Below the pieces are notes generated by a model that saw only the letters and a list, made by a program, of their open reading frames with translations, was not told the origin of the DNA and did not search any database. A DNA stretch of 13,242 bases, from contig JBFWVD010000114.1 in NCBI GenBank assembly GCA_050246915.1, forward strand, positions 1 through 13,242, in the 5' to 3' direction. Source of the DNA: JBFWVD01 sp050246915 (GTDB lineage: Bacteria; Actinomycetota; Acidimicrobiia; Acidimicrobiales; Ilumatobacteraceae). Below, piece by piece: positions 1-6,255 of the stretch; position 1 is the stretch's first letter; each line of letters begins with the position of its first letter. Both the position numbers and the translations under genes were made by a program.

Positions 1-1206
1 ATCGGGTTGGTCATCGTCGCCTTGGCCGAACTGGTCGACTCCACCCGCATCGGGCCCACCACCTTGGCCATCGGACTGTTCGCCTTCGGGATGGGCGTGG
101 CGGGTGTGGCCACCGAACCTGGACTGATTCCAGCGGCCCGCCGGGCGGCGCCATGGTGGATCGTGGCCACGGCGGTCAGCGGCGTACTCGCCCTCGCGCT
201 GGCCATCGCGGGGCCCTACCGATTCCTCGGACACCAACCGCTGGTGTCAATTGGAATTGCAATCGTGGTGGCGGCGACGGTGCTCCACGTGATGGACAAT
301 CCCGTGAGCTACGCCGCCAGGATCGCCAACTTCTACCCCGTGCGGGCCGTCGGGGTCATGTCGCTCAGCCTGTGCTTGATGTCGGGGCTGGTGGTTCAGG
401 TGTTGTGGAAGATCTTCTGCGAAGGGTCCGGCCTCAGCTCGGGCGCCGTCGCCGTGATCTTGACGCTCGGGTCGCCCTTTGCGTTCGCCATCGCCATCGA
501 GACCGCGCACTGGTTCGAGCGCCCTTGTCTCGCCGGGCCCGACCGTGACGCATTCTTCGTGCAGATCAAGCTGCTCGACGCGGCGGCGCCGGCCGTGCAG
601 CATGCTCAGAGCGAGTTGGCGCCACCGTCGACCGCTGCGCCGACATTGCCTGCGCCTTCGTTGCCTGCGCCGTCGGTTGGTGCACCGTTGGTGGTCGCTC
701 CGTTGGCTGCCGCTCCGTTGCTGGCCGCACCCTCGGTTGGCGCACCGTCCGTGGCCGCACCGTTCGCTGGGGCTCGTGCACTCGCTGACGAACCCGCTGC
801 TGCCCCGATCTCGCGACTGCGGCCGCTGGTCCCGCTCGCCGACCCCGACCCGGTCCCGCTCGTCGCGCGCGTCGATGTCTCGCAACCCTTTCAACCGCTG
901 GTCGCTCCGGTCGGGCGAGCCGAGTTGCCTCCGCCCCCCGTCACGGTTCGCAGCAACCACGACGGAGCGGTCATCGACCTCCGAGATCCGCCGCAGCCCG
1001 TCGCCCCGGTGAAGGGACTGCCGGCCCCCACCATCGACCTGCGCGACGACGATGGCGCCGAGGGCCTTGCCGAAGGTGACTCGCGGGTGTTCGATCAACC
1101 CCGCTCTCGTGCGGCCATGGGTGCGAGTGCTGTCGTTGCCAGCGCGCGTCGATCGCTGATGGCGCCACCACTCCCGCCACCCGATCCTCGCTCGCTCGTC
1201 GCCTGA
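1..1206 (+). CDS. Probable membrane acyltransferase (acyltransferase-3/OafA-like), C-terminal part, with long Pro/Ala-rich tail; 5' end outside window
   Basis: The frame is open to the first base, so the gene begins upstream; the TTG at 7 is not a credible start. About 401 residues are visible. The first ~170 hold about five hydrophobic segments separated by short basic or polar loops. The last segment ends in HWFERP (about 499-522), like the Y/H-x-x-E-R-P ending of the final helix of OafA-type acyltransferases, which transfer acyl groups to surface sugars. That family link rests on topology and this motif only, because the catalytic N-terminal half is missing. From about 600 the protein becomes a ~200-residue low-complexity Pro/Ala/Val-rich tail with repeated APSVGAP-like units and two IDLRD motifs (about 972-986 and 1033-1047). 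It is presumably cytoplasmic and disordered, and is unusual for the family. The gene converges on the phosphatase gene, 34 bp away. Another multi-spanning membrane protein is the main alternative. Confidence 0.55.
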   Translation: MGLVIVALAELVDSTRIGPTTLAIGLFAFGMGVAGVATEPGLIPAARRAAPWWIVATAVSGVLALALAIAGPYRFLGHQPLVSIGIAIVVAATVLHVMDNPVSYAARIANFYPVRAVGVMSLSLCLMSGLVVQVLWKIFCEGSGLSSGAVAVILTLGSPFAFAIAIETAHWFERPCLAGPDRDAFFVQIKLLDAAAPAVQHAQSELAPPSTAAPTLPAPSLPAPSVGAPLVVAPLAAAPLLAAPSVGAPSVAAPFAGARALADEPAAAPISRLRPLVPLADPDPVPLVARVDVSQPFQPLVAPVGRAELPPPPVTVRSNHDGAVIDLRDPPQPVAPVKGLPAPTIDLRDDDGAEGLAEGDSRVFDQPRSRAAMGASAVVASARRSLMAPPLPPPDPRSLVA

Positions 1207-1240
1207 GCGGCTCCCGACGGGCGGCCACCGCCACCAGTGG

Positions 1241-2011
1241 TCAGCTCGGGAACGCCACGGCCACGAACCGGGCGAGCAGCACCTCGAGGTCGGCGGCGCA
1301 TTGCTCGAACGCCTCACGGCTGTGACCGTAGGGATCGGCGATCTCGTCGGCATTGCGATCTGACGGCGCTCCGGTGAGGCCGAGCACGCCGGTGCTGGAC
1401 AGCACCTGTCGGGCGGTGCGATCACCGTGTACGTAGCGCAGCCACTCGTCCAATGGGCGACGAGGACCGCGTCGACCGATGGCCTCGGCCCGGCGCACCA
1501 GATCGGGCAACGTGAAGGTGCGGGAGAACGCCTCGGGAACCAGTGACACCACGTGAGCCACGTGGGCGCGCTCCATGGCGATGAGCAACGCTGACTCGCG
1601 CACCATCTCCTCGGTGATGACCTGGGAGCGATGGCCGACCAGGTTCAGGCCCCGCTGTTCCATGAGGCTGATGGCTTCATATGGTGGGCGCAGATCGTTG
1701 GGCCACGTGCCCGCCGAGCGCACGACGGCTCGATTGCCGAGCTCGCGTTCGAGCAGCACTTTGGCCATGGCCGAGCGACAGATGTTTGCCGTGCACACCA
1801 GCGTCACCACCGGCACCGGTGTGGTCGGGGCTGCCGGGTTTGGTGTTGGTGCTGGGGTCACGGTTGGTGCCGGGGGCGGTGCTGCTGTCGGGGTCGGTGC
1901 CGTCGTCGGGGTCGGGGTCGGGGCCGGGATTGGTGCCGGTTGAGCCTGCGGTTCGGGCTGACGCCGGGGTTCTCCGTCGGGCGGCGGCCACGGAGGGGGA
2001 AGTGTTGTCAC
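1241..2011 (-). CDS. Low-molecular-weight protein tyrosine phosphatase-like protein with Pro/Thr-rich N-terminus
   Basis: 256 residues from a GTG start at 2011. The phosphatase P-loop C-x5-R-S is seen as CTANICRS (C73, R79, S80), followed by the family's RSAGTW segment. A late ADPYG gives the candidate general acid D226. LMW-PTPs dephosphorylate tyrosine on bacterial tyrosine kinases and often sit in capsule or exopolysaccharide loci (Wzb type); the related arsenate reductases share the fold. The core (about 66-256) is longer than the usual ~150 residues, with extra sequence around 165-220. Residues 1-65 are almost entirely Pro, Thr and Ala repeats. No clear ribosome-binding site precedes GTG 2011, so translation might instead begin at an internal GTG such as 1816, just before the core. 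The gene lies 57 bp downstream of the receiver-domain gene on the same strand, so co-transcription is possible. The phosphatase family is fairly sure; its substrate is not known. Confidence 0.82.
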   Translation of the reverse strand: MTTLPPPWPPPDGEPRRQPEPQAQPAPIPAPTPTPTTAPTPTAAPPPAPTVTPAPTPNPAAPTTPVPVVTLVCTANICRSAMAKVLLERELGNRAVVRSAGTWPNDLRPPYEAISLMEQRGLNLVGHRSQVITEEMVRESALLIAMERAHVAHVVSLVPEAFSRTFTLPDLVRRAEAIGRRGPRRPLDEWLRYVHGDRTARQVLSSTGVLGLTGAPSDRNADEIADPYGHSREAFEQCAADLEVLLARFVAVAFPS

Positions 2012-2068
2012 GACGCGACGATCGCCAGGGGTGTCAACCCAAATTGCGCAGTGGTGCTGACGGACGGA

Positions 2069-2641
2069 TCACTGGCCGTCCATCGCCAGGTTTCGCATCG
2101 ACCGTCGATAGCCGGCGCGCTCCGATGCCGGCCGCGACACCGCCGATTCGATGGCGTCCTCGAGCACCTCGGGACGAAACGGCCGGCGCAGCACCTCATC
2201 GGCACCACTGTCCCACGCGAAGATGGCGTTCACTGCACGGCTACCGCACAACACGATGGGAACGTCCACATGGGCCTGGTGGATCGACGTGCGCAGGCCG
2301 ACGATGACGTTGTTGGCATCACCGGTCCCGCTGCGGGTCATGTCGAGCAGCACGCAGGTGACACCGCCTGCTGCGACCTGACCGAGCACTTCCATCTGCG
2401 ACTCGGCCAGCATGATCTCGTGTCCGGCGGCGTCCATCAGGCGGGCAAGTAGCTCCACGGAGTCGGCGTCGTCACCGGCGATGAGGATGCGCCATGGCCG
2501 CGGCGGTTGCGACCCCTTGCCCATGACCTTGCGCCGACGACCCGTTCCCTCCGATGGCTTGGCGGGGGCGATCGACGTGATGGGCACTGCCGGTTCCGGC
2601 GTCGATGGTGTGGCGTTCTTCCGCCCTTTACGTCCCAGCAC
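2069..2641 (-). CDS. CheY-like receiver-domain protein, no output domain
   Basis: 190 residues from GTG 2641; an in-frame TAG four codons upstream makes this the earliest start. A ~48-residue basic/Pro-rich leader precedes a single receiver domain (about 50-170) beginning RILIAGDD. The acidic pair is D57/D58, the phosphoacceptor is D100 in VLLDMTRSG, and the switch Ser/Thr is S134 in VLCGS. At the invariant Lys that normally precedes Pro-Phe, this protein has Arg (R153 in LRRPF), so phosphorylation chemistry may be altered. There is no DNA-binding or enzymatic output domain, so it probably acts by protein contact. No histidine kinase is in view. An alternative start is ATG at 2524 (M40), just before the domain. 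It is the first gene of a possible pair with the phosphatase. The receiver-domain call is firm; the pathway is unknown. Confidence 0.8.
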   Translation of the reverse strand: MLGRKGRKNATPSTPEPAVPITSIAPAKPSEGTGRRRKVMGKGSQPPRPWRILIAGDDADSVELLARLMDAAGHEIMLAESQMEVLGQVAAGGVTCVLLDMTRSGTGDANNVIVGLRTSIHQAHVDVPIVLCGSRAVNAIFAWDSGADEVLRRPFRPEVLEDAIESAVSRPASERAGYRRSMRNLAMDGQ

Positions 2642-2734
2642 ACCGAAACCCTAGAGGTGGGCGACATTGATGTCGCGGATTGTCGACGTGGACACGTGTC
2701 GTGAGGCGGGCACCGGCCCGGGCCACGCCCCGCC

Positions 2735-2783
2735 GGCCCATCCCGCCGGCGGCCCCATCCCGCCGGCCTTCCCATCCAGCCGG
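2735..2783. repeat. Degenerate GC-rich tandem repeat, about three units of 16-17 bp
   Basis: Three consecutive copies related to GGCCCATCCCGCCGGC lie directly before the palindrome at 2784. The third copy has diverged (CCATCCAGCC). The units match by eye; no function is evident. The rest of the 2642-2898 gap holds only the palindrome that follows and presumably the promoters of the two divergent genes. Confidence 0.5.
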
Positions 2784-2836
2784 CCGAGGTTCGGTCACTT
2801 TGTATCGCCAGGCGGTACAGAACGACCGAACCTCGG
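2784..2836. repeat. Dispersed palindromic element, copy A
   Basis: The outer arms CCGAGGTTCGGTC (2784-2796) and GACCGAACCTCGG (2824-2836) are perfect 13-bp inverted repeats. An inner pair, TGTATCGCC / GGCGGTACA, pairs except for one T/G position around a single A. A 4+4 internal mismatch separates the inner and outer stems. The same layout recurs at 6298-6348 and 9548-9598. This copy lies between two divergently transcribed genes, so it is not simply a transcription terminator. Confidence 0.85.
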
Positions 2837-2898
2837 ACCGGATCGTTCGATCTCGGTCGCCCCGATTTTTCGTTACACCCCCTTGTCATGCTGTTCCC

Positions 2899-4038
2899 AT
2901 GAGTTCCATGACCATCCCGGATAGCGACACGGCGTCGGCCGTTGTTGCGTTGGCGACGTCGGTTGACGCGCCGTTGCCGGGTGATCGCGAAGGTCTCGTG
3001 GCCCGGTTGGGTGAGGTGGAACGGCTGTTGGCGTGGGTGCACGCTCGCAAGCTCGCGGTGGTGCGTGAGTTGGCTCGGGTGTCGTCGGTGGCGGAGGGTG
3101 ATGTCGCTGCGGTGTGTCGGGTCACGATGGGCGCGGCGGATCGGATGGTGCAACAGGCCCGTCAGCTCGATGGGGTGCCCGGTGTAGCCGAGGCGTTGAC
3201 GGATGGGTCGATCACCGCAGCGCATGCCGAGGTGTTGGCCGCGTCGTTACGCGCGCAGGACCCGGCCGTGTCACGGGTGATGCGTTCTCGGGTCGATGAG
3301 TTGATCGACGCCGCGAAGGCGAAGTCGGTGGAGTCGTTCCGCCGTCATCTCGCTTCTGTCTCGCGTGAGATCCGTGAGGGGTTGGGGATCTCTCGTGTGG
3401 GTCGGCAACGTCATGACACGCGGTGTCGGACATGGGTCGACAAAGAGACCGGTATGTGGCATCTCGCTGGTGCGTTCGACCCGACGTTGGCGGTGGAGAT
3501 GATCCCGCAACTCGACGCGGTCCTCGCCCAGTTGTATGCGTTGGCGGTCCCGGAGCATTGTCCGGTCGATCCGATCGCCAAACAAGACCATCTCCGCGCG
3601 TTGGCGCTCGCCGCGATCGTCACGGGTCGTATGCCCAACGGTGATCGGTTGCCGGTACGGGCTGGTGGTGTCGATATCTCGGTGGTGGTTGATGTCACCA
3701 AAGAGACCGTCGAGATCGACTGGGGGAGTGGCCTGGAGGTACCGGTCGAGTTCCTCATCGACTTGTTGTCGAGACCGGGGACGAAGATCCATGGGATCGC
3801 GGTGCGTGACGGTGTCGTCGTCTGGGCGCCCGGCCGCCTCGATTGCGGCAGGGAGAGCCGTTTGGCGAACCGGGCGCAACGCCGAGCGCTCCGGGCGATG
3901 TACAAGACGTGCGCGATCGGCGGATGCGAGGTGGAGTTCGATCACTGCGACGCGCACCACATCCACCCGTGGGAACACGGTGGGACCAGCGATCTGCGCA
4001 ACTTCACCCCGCAATGCGGGCGGCATCACCCCAAGTGA
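2899..4038 (+). pseudogene. DUF222 / HNH endonuclease (13E12-type) gene, 5' part, interrupted by IS3 element
   Basis: 379 residues from ATG 2899 (a second Met follows at 2908). The N-terminal ~300 residues are a DUF222-like helical domain. The C-terminus holds an HNH nuclease domain: C338-x4-C343, then DAHHIHPWEHGG (H353/H354), N368 and C373-x2-H376-H377, arranged as in zinc-bound HNH domains. The family is multicopy in actinobacteria (the 13E12 repeats of mycobacteria) and its role is poorly known. The reading frame ends at TGA 4036-4038, and those three bases are the first bases of the inserted IS. Removing the IS and one copy of the CAAG duplication joins AAG (4033-4035) to ATC (5283) in frame and restores a 415-residue protein. 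The truncated product keeps all visible HNH residues and loses only 36, so residual activity cannot be ruled out. The frame extends upstream to 2680, but that part crosses repeats and is unlikely to be coding. Confidence 0.85.
4032..4035. repeat. Target-site duplication of the IS3 element, left copy (CAAG)
   Basis: CAAG lies immediately before the left terminal TGAG of the IS, and again at 5279-5282 immediately after the right terminal CTCA. A 3-4 bp duplication is normal for IS3-family elements. Confidence 0.85.
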
Positions 4039-4075
4039 GCTGAGACCCTCGTAGTGGTCCGGGTGTTGTGCGACT
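4036..4075 (+). repeat. IS3 left terminal inverted repeat
   Basis: Starts TGAGCTGAGACCC and contains GTGGTCCGGGTGTTGTGCG. It matches the reverse complement of 5240-5278 with one gap and a few mismatches. Its first three bases (TGA) act as the stop codon of the interrupted HNH gene. Confidence 0.85.
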
Positions 4076-4110
4076 GTGATGCCCGTGAGGGCAGGAAGCA
4101 GTGCACGACC

Positions 4111-4398
4111 ATGACCAGCAAGAAGCGCCGGCGTCACACGCCGGATCAGATCATCCGGAAGCTCGCGGAGGGGCACAAGCTCCTCGCTGCGGGCAAGGAC
4201 CTTGATGAGGTGTGCCGTCATCTCGAGGTGGCCGAGTCGACGTGGCATCGATGGCTCGCCCAGTACGGCGGGATGAAAGCCAACGAGGCCAAGCGGTTGA
4301 AGGAACTCGAAGCAGAGAACGCCCGGCTGAAGAAGCTGGTGGCCAACCAGGCGTTGGACATCGACATGCTCCGAGAGGTCGCGGAGGGAAACTTCTGA
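4111..4398 (+). CDS. IS3-family transposase OrfA (helix-turn-helix and leucine-zipper protein)
   Basis: 95 residues from ATG 4111, with AGGAAG at 4093-4098 as a loosely spaced ribosome-binding site. Residues ~10-50 carry the transposase-8-type helix-turn-helix (HTPDQIIRKLAEG ... STWHRWLAQYGG) that recognises the terminal repeats. Residues ~60-90 form a heptad-rich coiled coil (LKELEAENARLKKLV) for multimerisation. The frame could be read from 4054, but that would run into the terminal repeat, so 4111 is preferred. In IS3 elements OrfA alone regulates transposition, and the OrfAB fusion is the active enzyme. The last codons contain the G GGA AAC slippery site, just before the TGA stop at 4396. 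Confidence 0.92.
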   Translation: MTSKKRRRHTPDQIIRKLAEGHKLLAAGKDLDEVCRHLEVAESTWHRWLAQYGGMKANEAKRLKELEAENARLKKLVANQALDIDMLREVAEGNF

Positions 4399-4450
4399 CC
4401 CCGAACCGTAAACGCAGCGCCGTGGCGATGCTGCGTGAACGGTTCGGGGT
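4386..4450 (+). promoter_or_regulatory. Programmed -1 ribosomal frameshift signal of the IS3 element
   Basis: The slippery heptamer G GGA AAC (4386-4392) lies in the orfA phase required for X-XXY-YYZ slippage. After a 5-nt spacer comes a long hairpin. Outer arms ACCCCGAACCGT (4398-4409) and ACGGTTCGGGGT (4439-4450) pair over 12 bp. After a 2x2 internal loop, inner arms ACGCAGC (4412-4418) and GCTGCGT (4430-4436) pair over 7 bp, closing an 11-nt loop. Slipping -1 after AAC continues as Leu-Leu-Thr-Pro into the orfB frame, bypassing the TGA at 4396. The layout is that of known -1 frameshift sites; its use here is inferred. Confidence 0.85.
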
Positions 4451-5249
4451 TTCCCAACGCAGGGCGTGCAAGGTCATCGGCCAGCACCGCTCCACTCAAC
4501 GGCTGCAACCCCCGCAGCGATCAGATGACGAGGCCGAGTTGCGGGTGTTCCTGCGCCGGTTCGCCACCGACCGACCCCGATGGGGTTGGCGACGCGCCGC
4601 GAAGAAGGCTCGACGCGACGGCTGGAACGTGAACGACAAACGGGTCCGCCGGTTGTGGCGCGACGAAGGGTTGAAGGTGCCGTACAAGCCTCGCAAGAAG
4701 CGTCTCACCGGGATCGGCACTCATGTCGGGACGATGTGCCCGATCCGACCGAACGCGTTGTGGGCGTTGGACTTCCAGTTCGACACCCTCGCCGATGGCC
4801 GCACATTCAAGATGTTGAACGTCATCGACGAGTACACCCGTGAATGCCCCGCCATCGTCGTTGATCGTTCGATCGACGCTGACAAGGTCGTAGCGACACT
4901 CGATCGGCTCATGGCCGAACGCGGTGCACCAGGGTTCGTCCGCTTCGACAACGGTCCCGAGTTCGTTGCTCACGCTGTTGTGGACTGGTGCCGGTTCAAC
5001 GGGGTCAACACCGTGTTCATCGACCCGGGCTCACCATGGCAGAACGCCTGGATCGAATCGTTCAACGGCCGGTTCCGTGACGAGCTCCTCAACGGCTGGC
5101 AGTTCGACTCGCTCCGCGAAGCCCGAGTGATCATCGAGGACTGGCGGATCGACTACAACGTGAACCGGCCCCACACCGCACACGGTGAACTCACCCCCAG
5201 CGAGTTCGCCGCCAACTGGACCACCAACAACCAACCCCAAGTCGCATAA
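4392..5249 (+). CDS. IS3-family transposase OrfB / OrfAB C-terminal part (DDE integrase core)
   Basis: Given here from the predicted frameshift point; fused to orfA it makes a ~379-residue OrfAB transposase. The orfB frame has an internal ATG at 4428 that could start a separate OrfB. An HTH_21-like region (RATDRPRWGWRR-type segment near 4555-4605) precedes the rve integrase core. The catalytic triad is D in LWALDFQFD, D in VRFDNGPEF and E in WIESFNGRF. The last two are separated by exactly 35 residues, the IS3 DD(35)E spacing. The C-terminus has the usual NRPHTAHGELTPSEFA. No stop or missing catalytic residue is seen, so the enzyme is predicted to be functional. TAA at 5247 lies inside the right terminal repeat. 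Confidence 0.93.
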   Translation, partial: LLTPNRKRSAVAMLRERFGVSQRRACKVIGQHRSTQRLQPPQRSDDEAELRVFLRRFATDRPRWGWRRAAKKARRDGWNVNDKRVRRLWRDEGLKVPYKPRKKRLTGIGTHVGTMCPIRPNALWALDFQFDTLADGRTFKMLNVIDEYTRECPAIVVDRSIDADKVVATLDRLMAERGAPGFVRFDNGPEFVAHAVVDWCRFNGVNTVFIDPGSPWQNAWIESFNGRFRDELLNGWQFDSLREARVIIEDWRIDYNVNRPHTAHGELTPSEFAANWTTNNQPQVA

Positions 5250-5278
5250 CACCTGGACCACACACCGGGTCCCTCTCA
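5240..5278 (-). repeat. IS3 right terminal inverted repeat
   Basis: On the minus strand this reads TGAGAGGGACCCGG ... GTGGTCCAGGTGTTATGCG, pairing with the left end at 4036-4075. It includes the last codons of orfB. Confidence 0.85.
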
Positions 5279-5282
5279 CAAG
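5279..5282. repeat. Target-site duplication of the IS3 element, right copy (CAAG)
   Basis: Second copy of CAAG, directly after the terminal CTCA of the IS; it pairs with 4032-4035. Confidence 0.85.
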
Positions 5283-5393
5283 ATCCACGCCGAAGGCTGG
5301 GAACTGGCCATGGACGACGACCGCACCTTGCACGTCACCTTGCCCGACGGGACCGAACTGCCACGCGCCGGACCCAACCGCCACCGGGACTGA
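5283..5393 (+). pseudogene. 3' remnant of the interrupted DUF222/HNH gene
   Basis: Thirty-six codons beginning IHAEGWELAMDDD and ending in TGA 5391-5393. They include the THVTLPDGTEL-like ending (LHVTLPDGTEL) typical of actinobacterial DUF222/HNH proteins. The remnant is in frame with the 5' part once the IS and one CAAG are removed, giving ...CGRHHPK then IHAEGW across the scar. On its own it has no start codon or ribosome-binding site, so it is not expected to be translated. Confidence 0.88.
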
Positions 5394-5478
5394 CCACCCC
5401 GGTCGGTCGCCCCGGCCAGTGAGTGGCGCGTCAATGATCCTTGACAACTGAAGAGAACCGCCCGCCGCTGCGAGGCTC

Positions 5479-5530
5479 GGCGCTGGCGCTGGCGCTGGCG
5501 CTGGCGCTGGCGCTGGCACTGGCACTGGCG
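5479..5530. repeat. Hexanucleotide microsatellite (GGCGCT)6(GGCACT)2
   Basis: Six perfect GGCGCT units are followed by two GGCACT units and a partial unit. They lie in the 226-bp gap between the HNH remnant and the PIN-toxin gene. Frames through it give only Ala-Leu or Pro-Ala runs, so it is treated as non-coding. The rest of this gap (5394-5619) holds only the 15-bp array that follows. Confidence 0.93.
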
Positions 5531-5565
5531 ACGCGTCGAGACAGCGGTCGCTCGGTGCCGCGCCG

Positions 5566-5610
5566 GCGAGCCGCAGACCGACGAGCCGCAGACCGACGAG
5601 CCGCAGACCG
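5566..5610. repeat. Tandem repeat, three copies of a 15-bp unit
   Basis: RCGAGCCGCAGACCG occurs three times head to tail (5566-5580, 5581-5595, 5596-5610), differing only at the first base. It ends 10 bp before the stop codon of the convergently oriented PIN-toxin gene. Confidence 0.92.
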
Positions 5611-5619
5611 GGTTCTGCG

Positions 5620-6000
5620 TCAGAGCCCCGCGTCGATCAACTCGATGTCGTAGGGGCGCAGCGAGCGATCAGCCGTGACCAAGACCAGTGACTCGAGTTG
5701 CGCTTGCGCGACGAGCATCCTGTCGAACGGGTCTCGATGATGAGCCGGTAGGTCGGGTGCGCGCTCAGCGTGCGCCGCTGATATCGGCAACTCACTGAAT
5801 CCCGCCGAGACGAGCTGTGAGACCAACCCATCGGGAAAGTCGATATTGCCGAGCGCTCGCTTGACGCCGAGCTCCCACGGCGTCACCGCCGAGAAGAACA
5901 CCTCATCTGCCGAGCGGAGATGTTCAGAACAAGCGCTACCGAGCCGTGCGTCGGCCGCGAGCCACCACAGCGCTACGTGACTGTCGACGAGCAGCCTCAC
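5620..6000 (-). CDS. vapC: PIN-domain toxin, VapC-like ribonuclease
   Basis: 126 residues from GTG 6000. The PIN-domain acidic residues are all present: D6 in LLVDSHVALWWL, E43 in TPWELGVKRALG, D93 in RDPFDRML and D111 in TADRSL. These coordinate the metal in VapC-type RNases, which cleave tRNA or rRNA when freed from antitoxin. The length is normal for the family. The start codon overlaps the antitoxin stop (GTGA at 5997-6000), indicating translational coupling. Together with the antitoxin upstream this forms a standard type II module. The RNA target cannot be predicted from sequence. The gene symbol is assigned by family only. Confidence 0.92.
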   Translation of the reverse strand: MRLLVDSHVALWWLAADARLGSACSEHLRSADEVFFSAVTPWELGVKRALGNIDFPDGLVSQLVSAGFSELPISAAHAERAPDLPAHHRDPFDRMLVAQAQLESLVLVTADRSLRPYDIELIDAGL

Positions 6001-6254
6001 GGCTCCATCCTGTCCGCCGACTCCTCGAACGCAGCCGTGACATCGTCGTCAGGCGCGACCGGATCACTCTGATACGTGACCTGACCGGTCCATGCCCCCG
6101 AAACACGTGCTGGTCGCGCCGGGGGCCAGGGGATGATCTTCGCTACCGGGTGCCCGTTGCGAGCGACGATGACATCGCCGCCGTCCTCGACCTCGCGAAT
6201 GAGCTCGGACAGCCGGCTCTTTGCTTCATGGGTGTTCACGATGCGGACTGGCAT
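5997..6254 (-). CDS. Phd/YefM-type antitoxin, partner of the PIN toxin
   Basis: 85 residues from ATG 6254. The N-terminus (VNTHEAKSRLSELIREVEDG, then VIVARNGHPVAKIIP) is the Phd/YefM DNA-binding fold. The acidic C-terminal tail (DPVAPDDDVTAAFEESADR) is the likely toxin-wrapping segment. The frame stays open back to 6644, but that extension lies inside the neighbouring prepilin gene in another frame. ATG 6254 matches the family N-terminus exactly, so it is the start. Its stop overlaps the toxin start by 4 nt. Two direct repeats just upstream are likely its autoregulatory operator. The family is usually called VapB in this pairing even though the fold is Phd. Confidence 0.92.
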   Translation of the reverse strand: MPVRIVNTHEAKSRLSELIREVEDGGDVIVARNGHPVAKIIPWPPARPARVSGAWTGQVTYQSDPVAPDDDVTAAFEESADRMEP

Positions 6255-6255
6255 A

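Larger units (their letters stand above)
4036..5278 (+). mobile_element. Complete IS3-family insertion sequence, 1243 bp
   Basis: The ends are imperfect inverted repeats of 39-40 bp, starting TGAG and ending CTCA, best matched in the inner 22 bp (20 of 22). They are flanked by the direct repeat CAAG. Inside are orfA (helix-turn-helix plus leucine zipper) and orfB (integrase core with a DD(35)E triad) in the overlapping -1 relation typical of IS3. Both frames look intact, as do the ends, so the copy may be active. The duplication and the host frame are undamaged, which points to a fairly recent insertion. The subgroup cannot be assigned without a database comparison. Confidence 0.93.

Noticed and set aside
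1207..1240. Bidirectional terminator between the converging acyltransferase and phosphatase genes
   Set aside because: Only a 5-bp stem (GGCGG/CCGCC) and a 6-bp TCCCGA/TCGGGA match can be drawn, with no T-run; too weak to call.
247..1425. 392-codon minus-strand frame
   Set aside because: Antisense to the acyltransferase-like gene, running into the phosphatase gene; Arg/Gly-rich with no recognisable domain.
2784..2836. Palindrome A as a Rho-independent terminator
   Set aside because: It lies between divergent genes with no upstream transcript end and has no T-run; the same element recurs elsewhere with the same interior.
2680..2898. N-terminal extension of the DUF222/HNH frame
   Set aside because: It would translate the tandem repeat and palindrome A; the family-like sequence begins only after ATG 2899.
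5441..5653. 70-codon plus-strand frame with an Ala-Leu run, and the 164-codon minus-strand frame with Pro-Ala runs
   Set aside because: Both are created by the GGCGCT microsatellite and the 15-bp repeats; no domain, and the minus frame runs into the transposase on the other strand.
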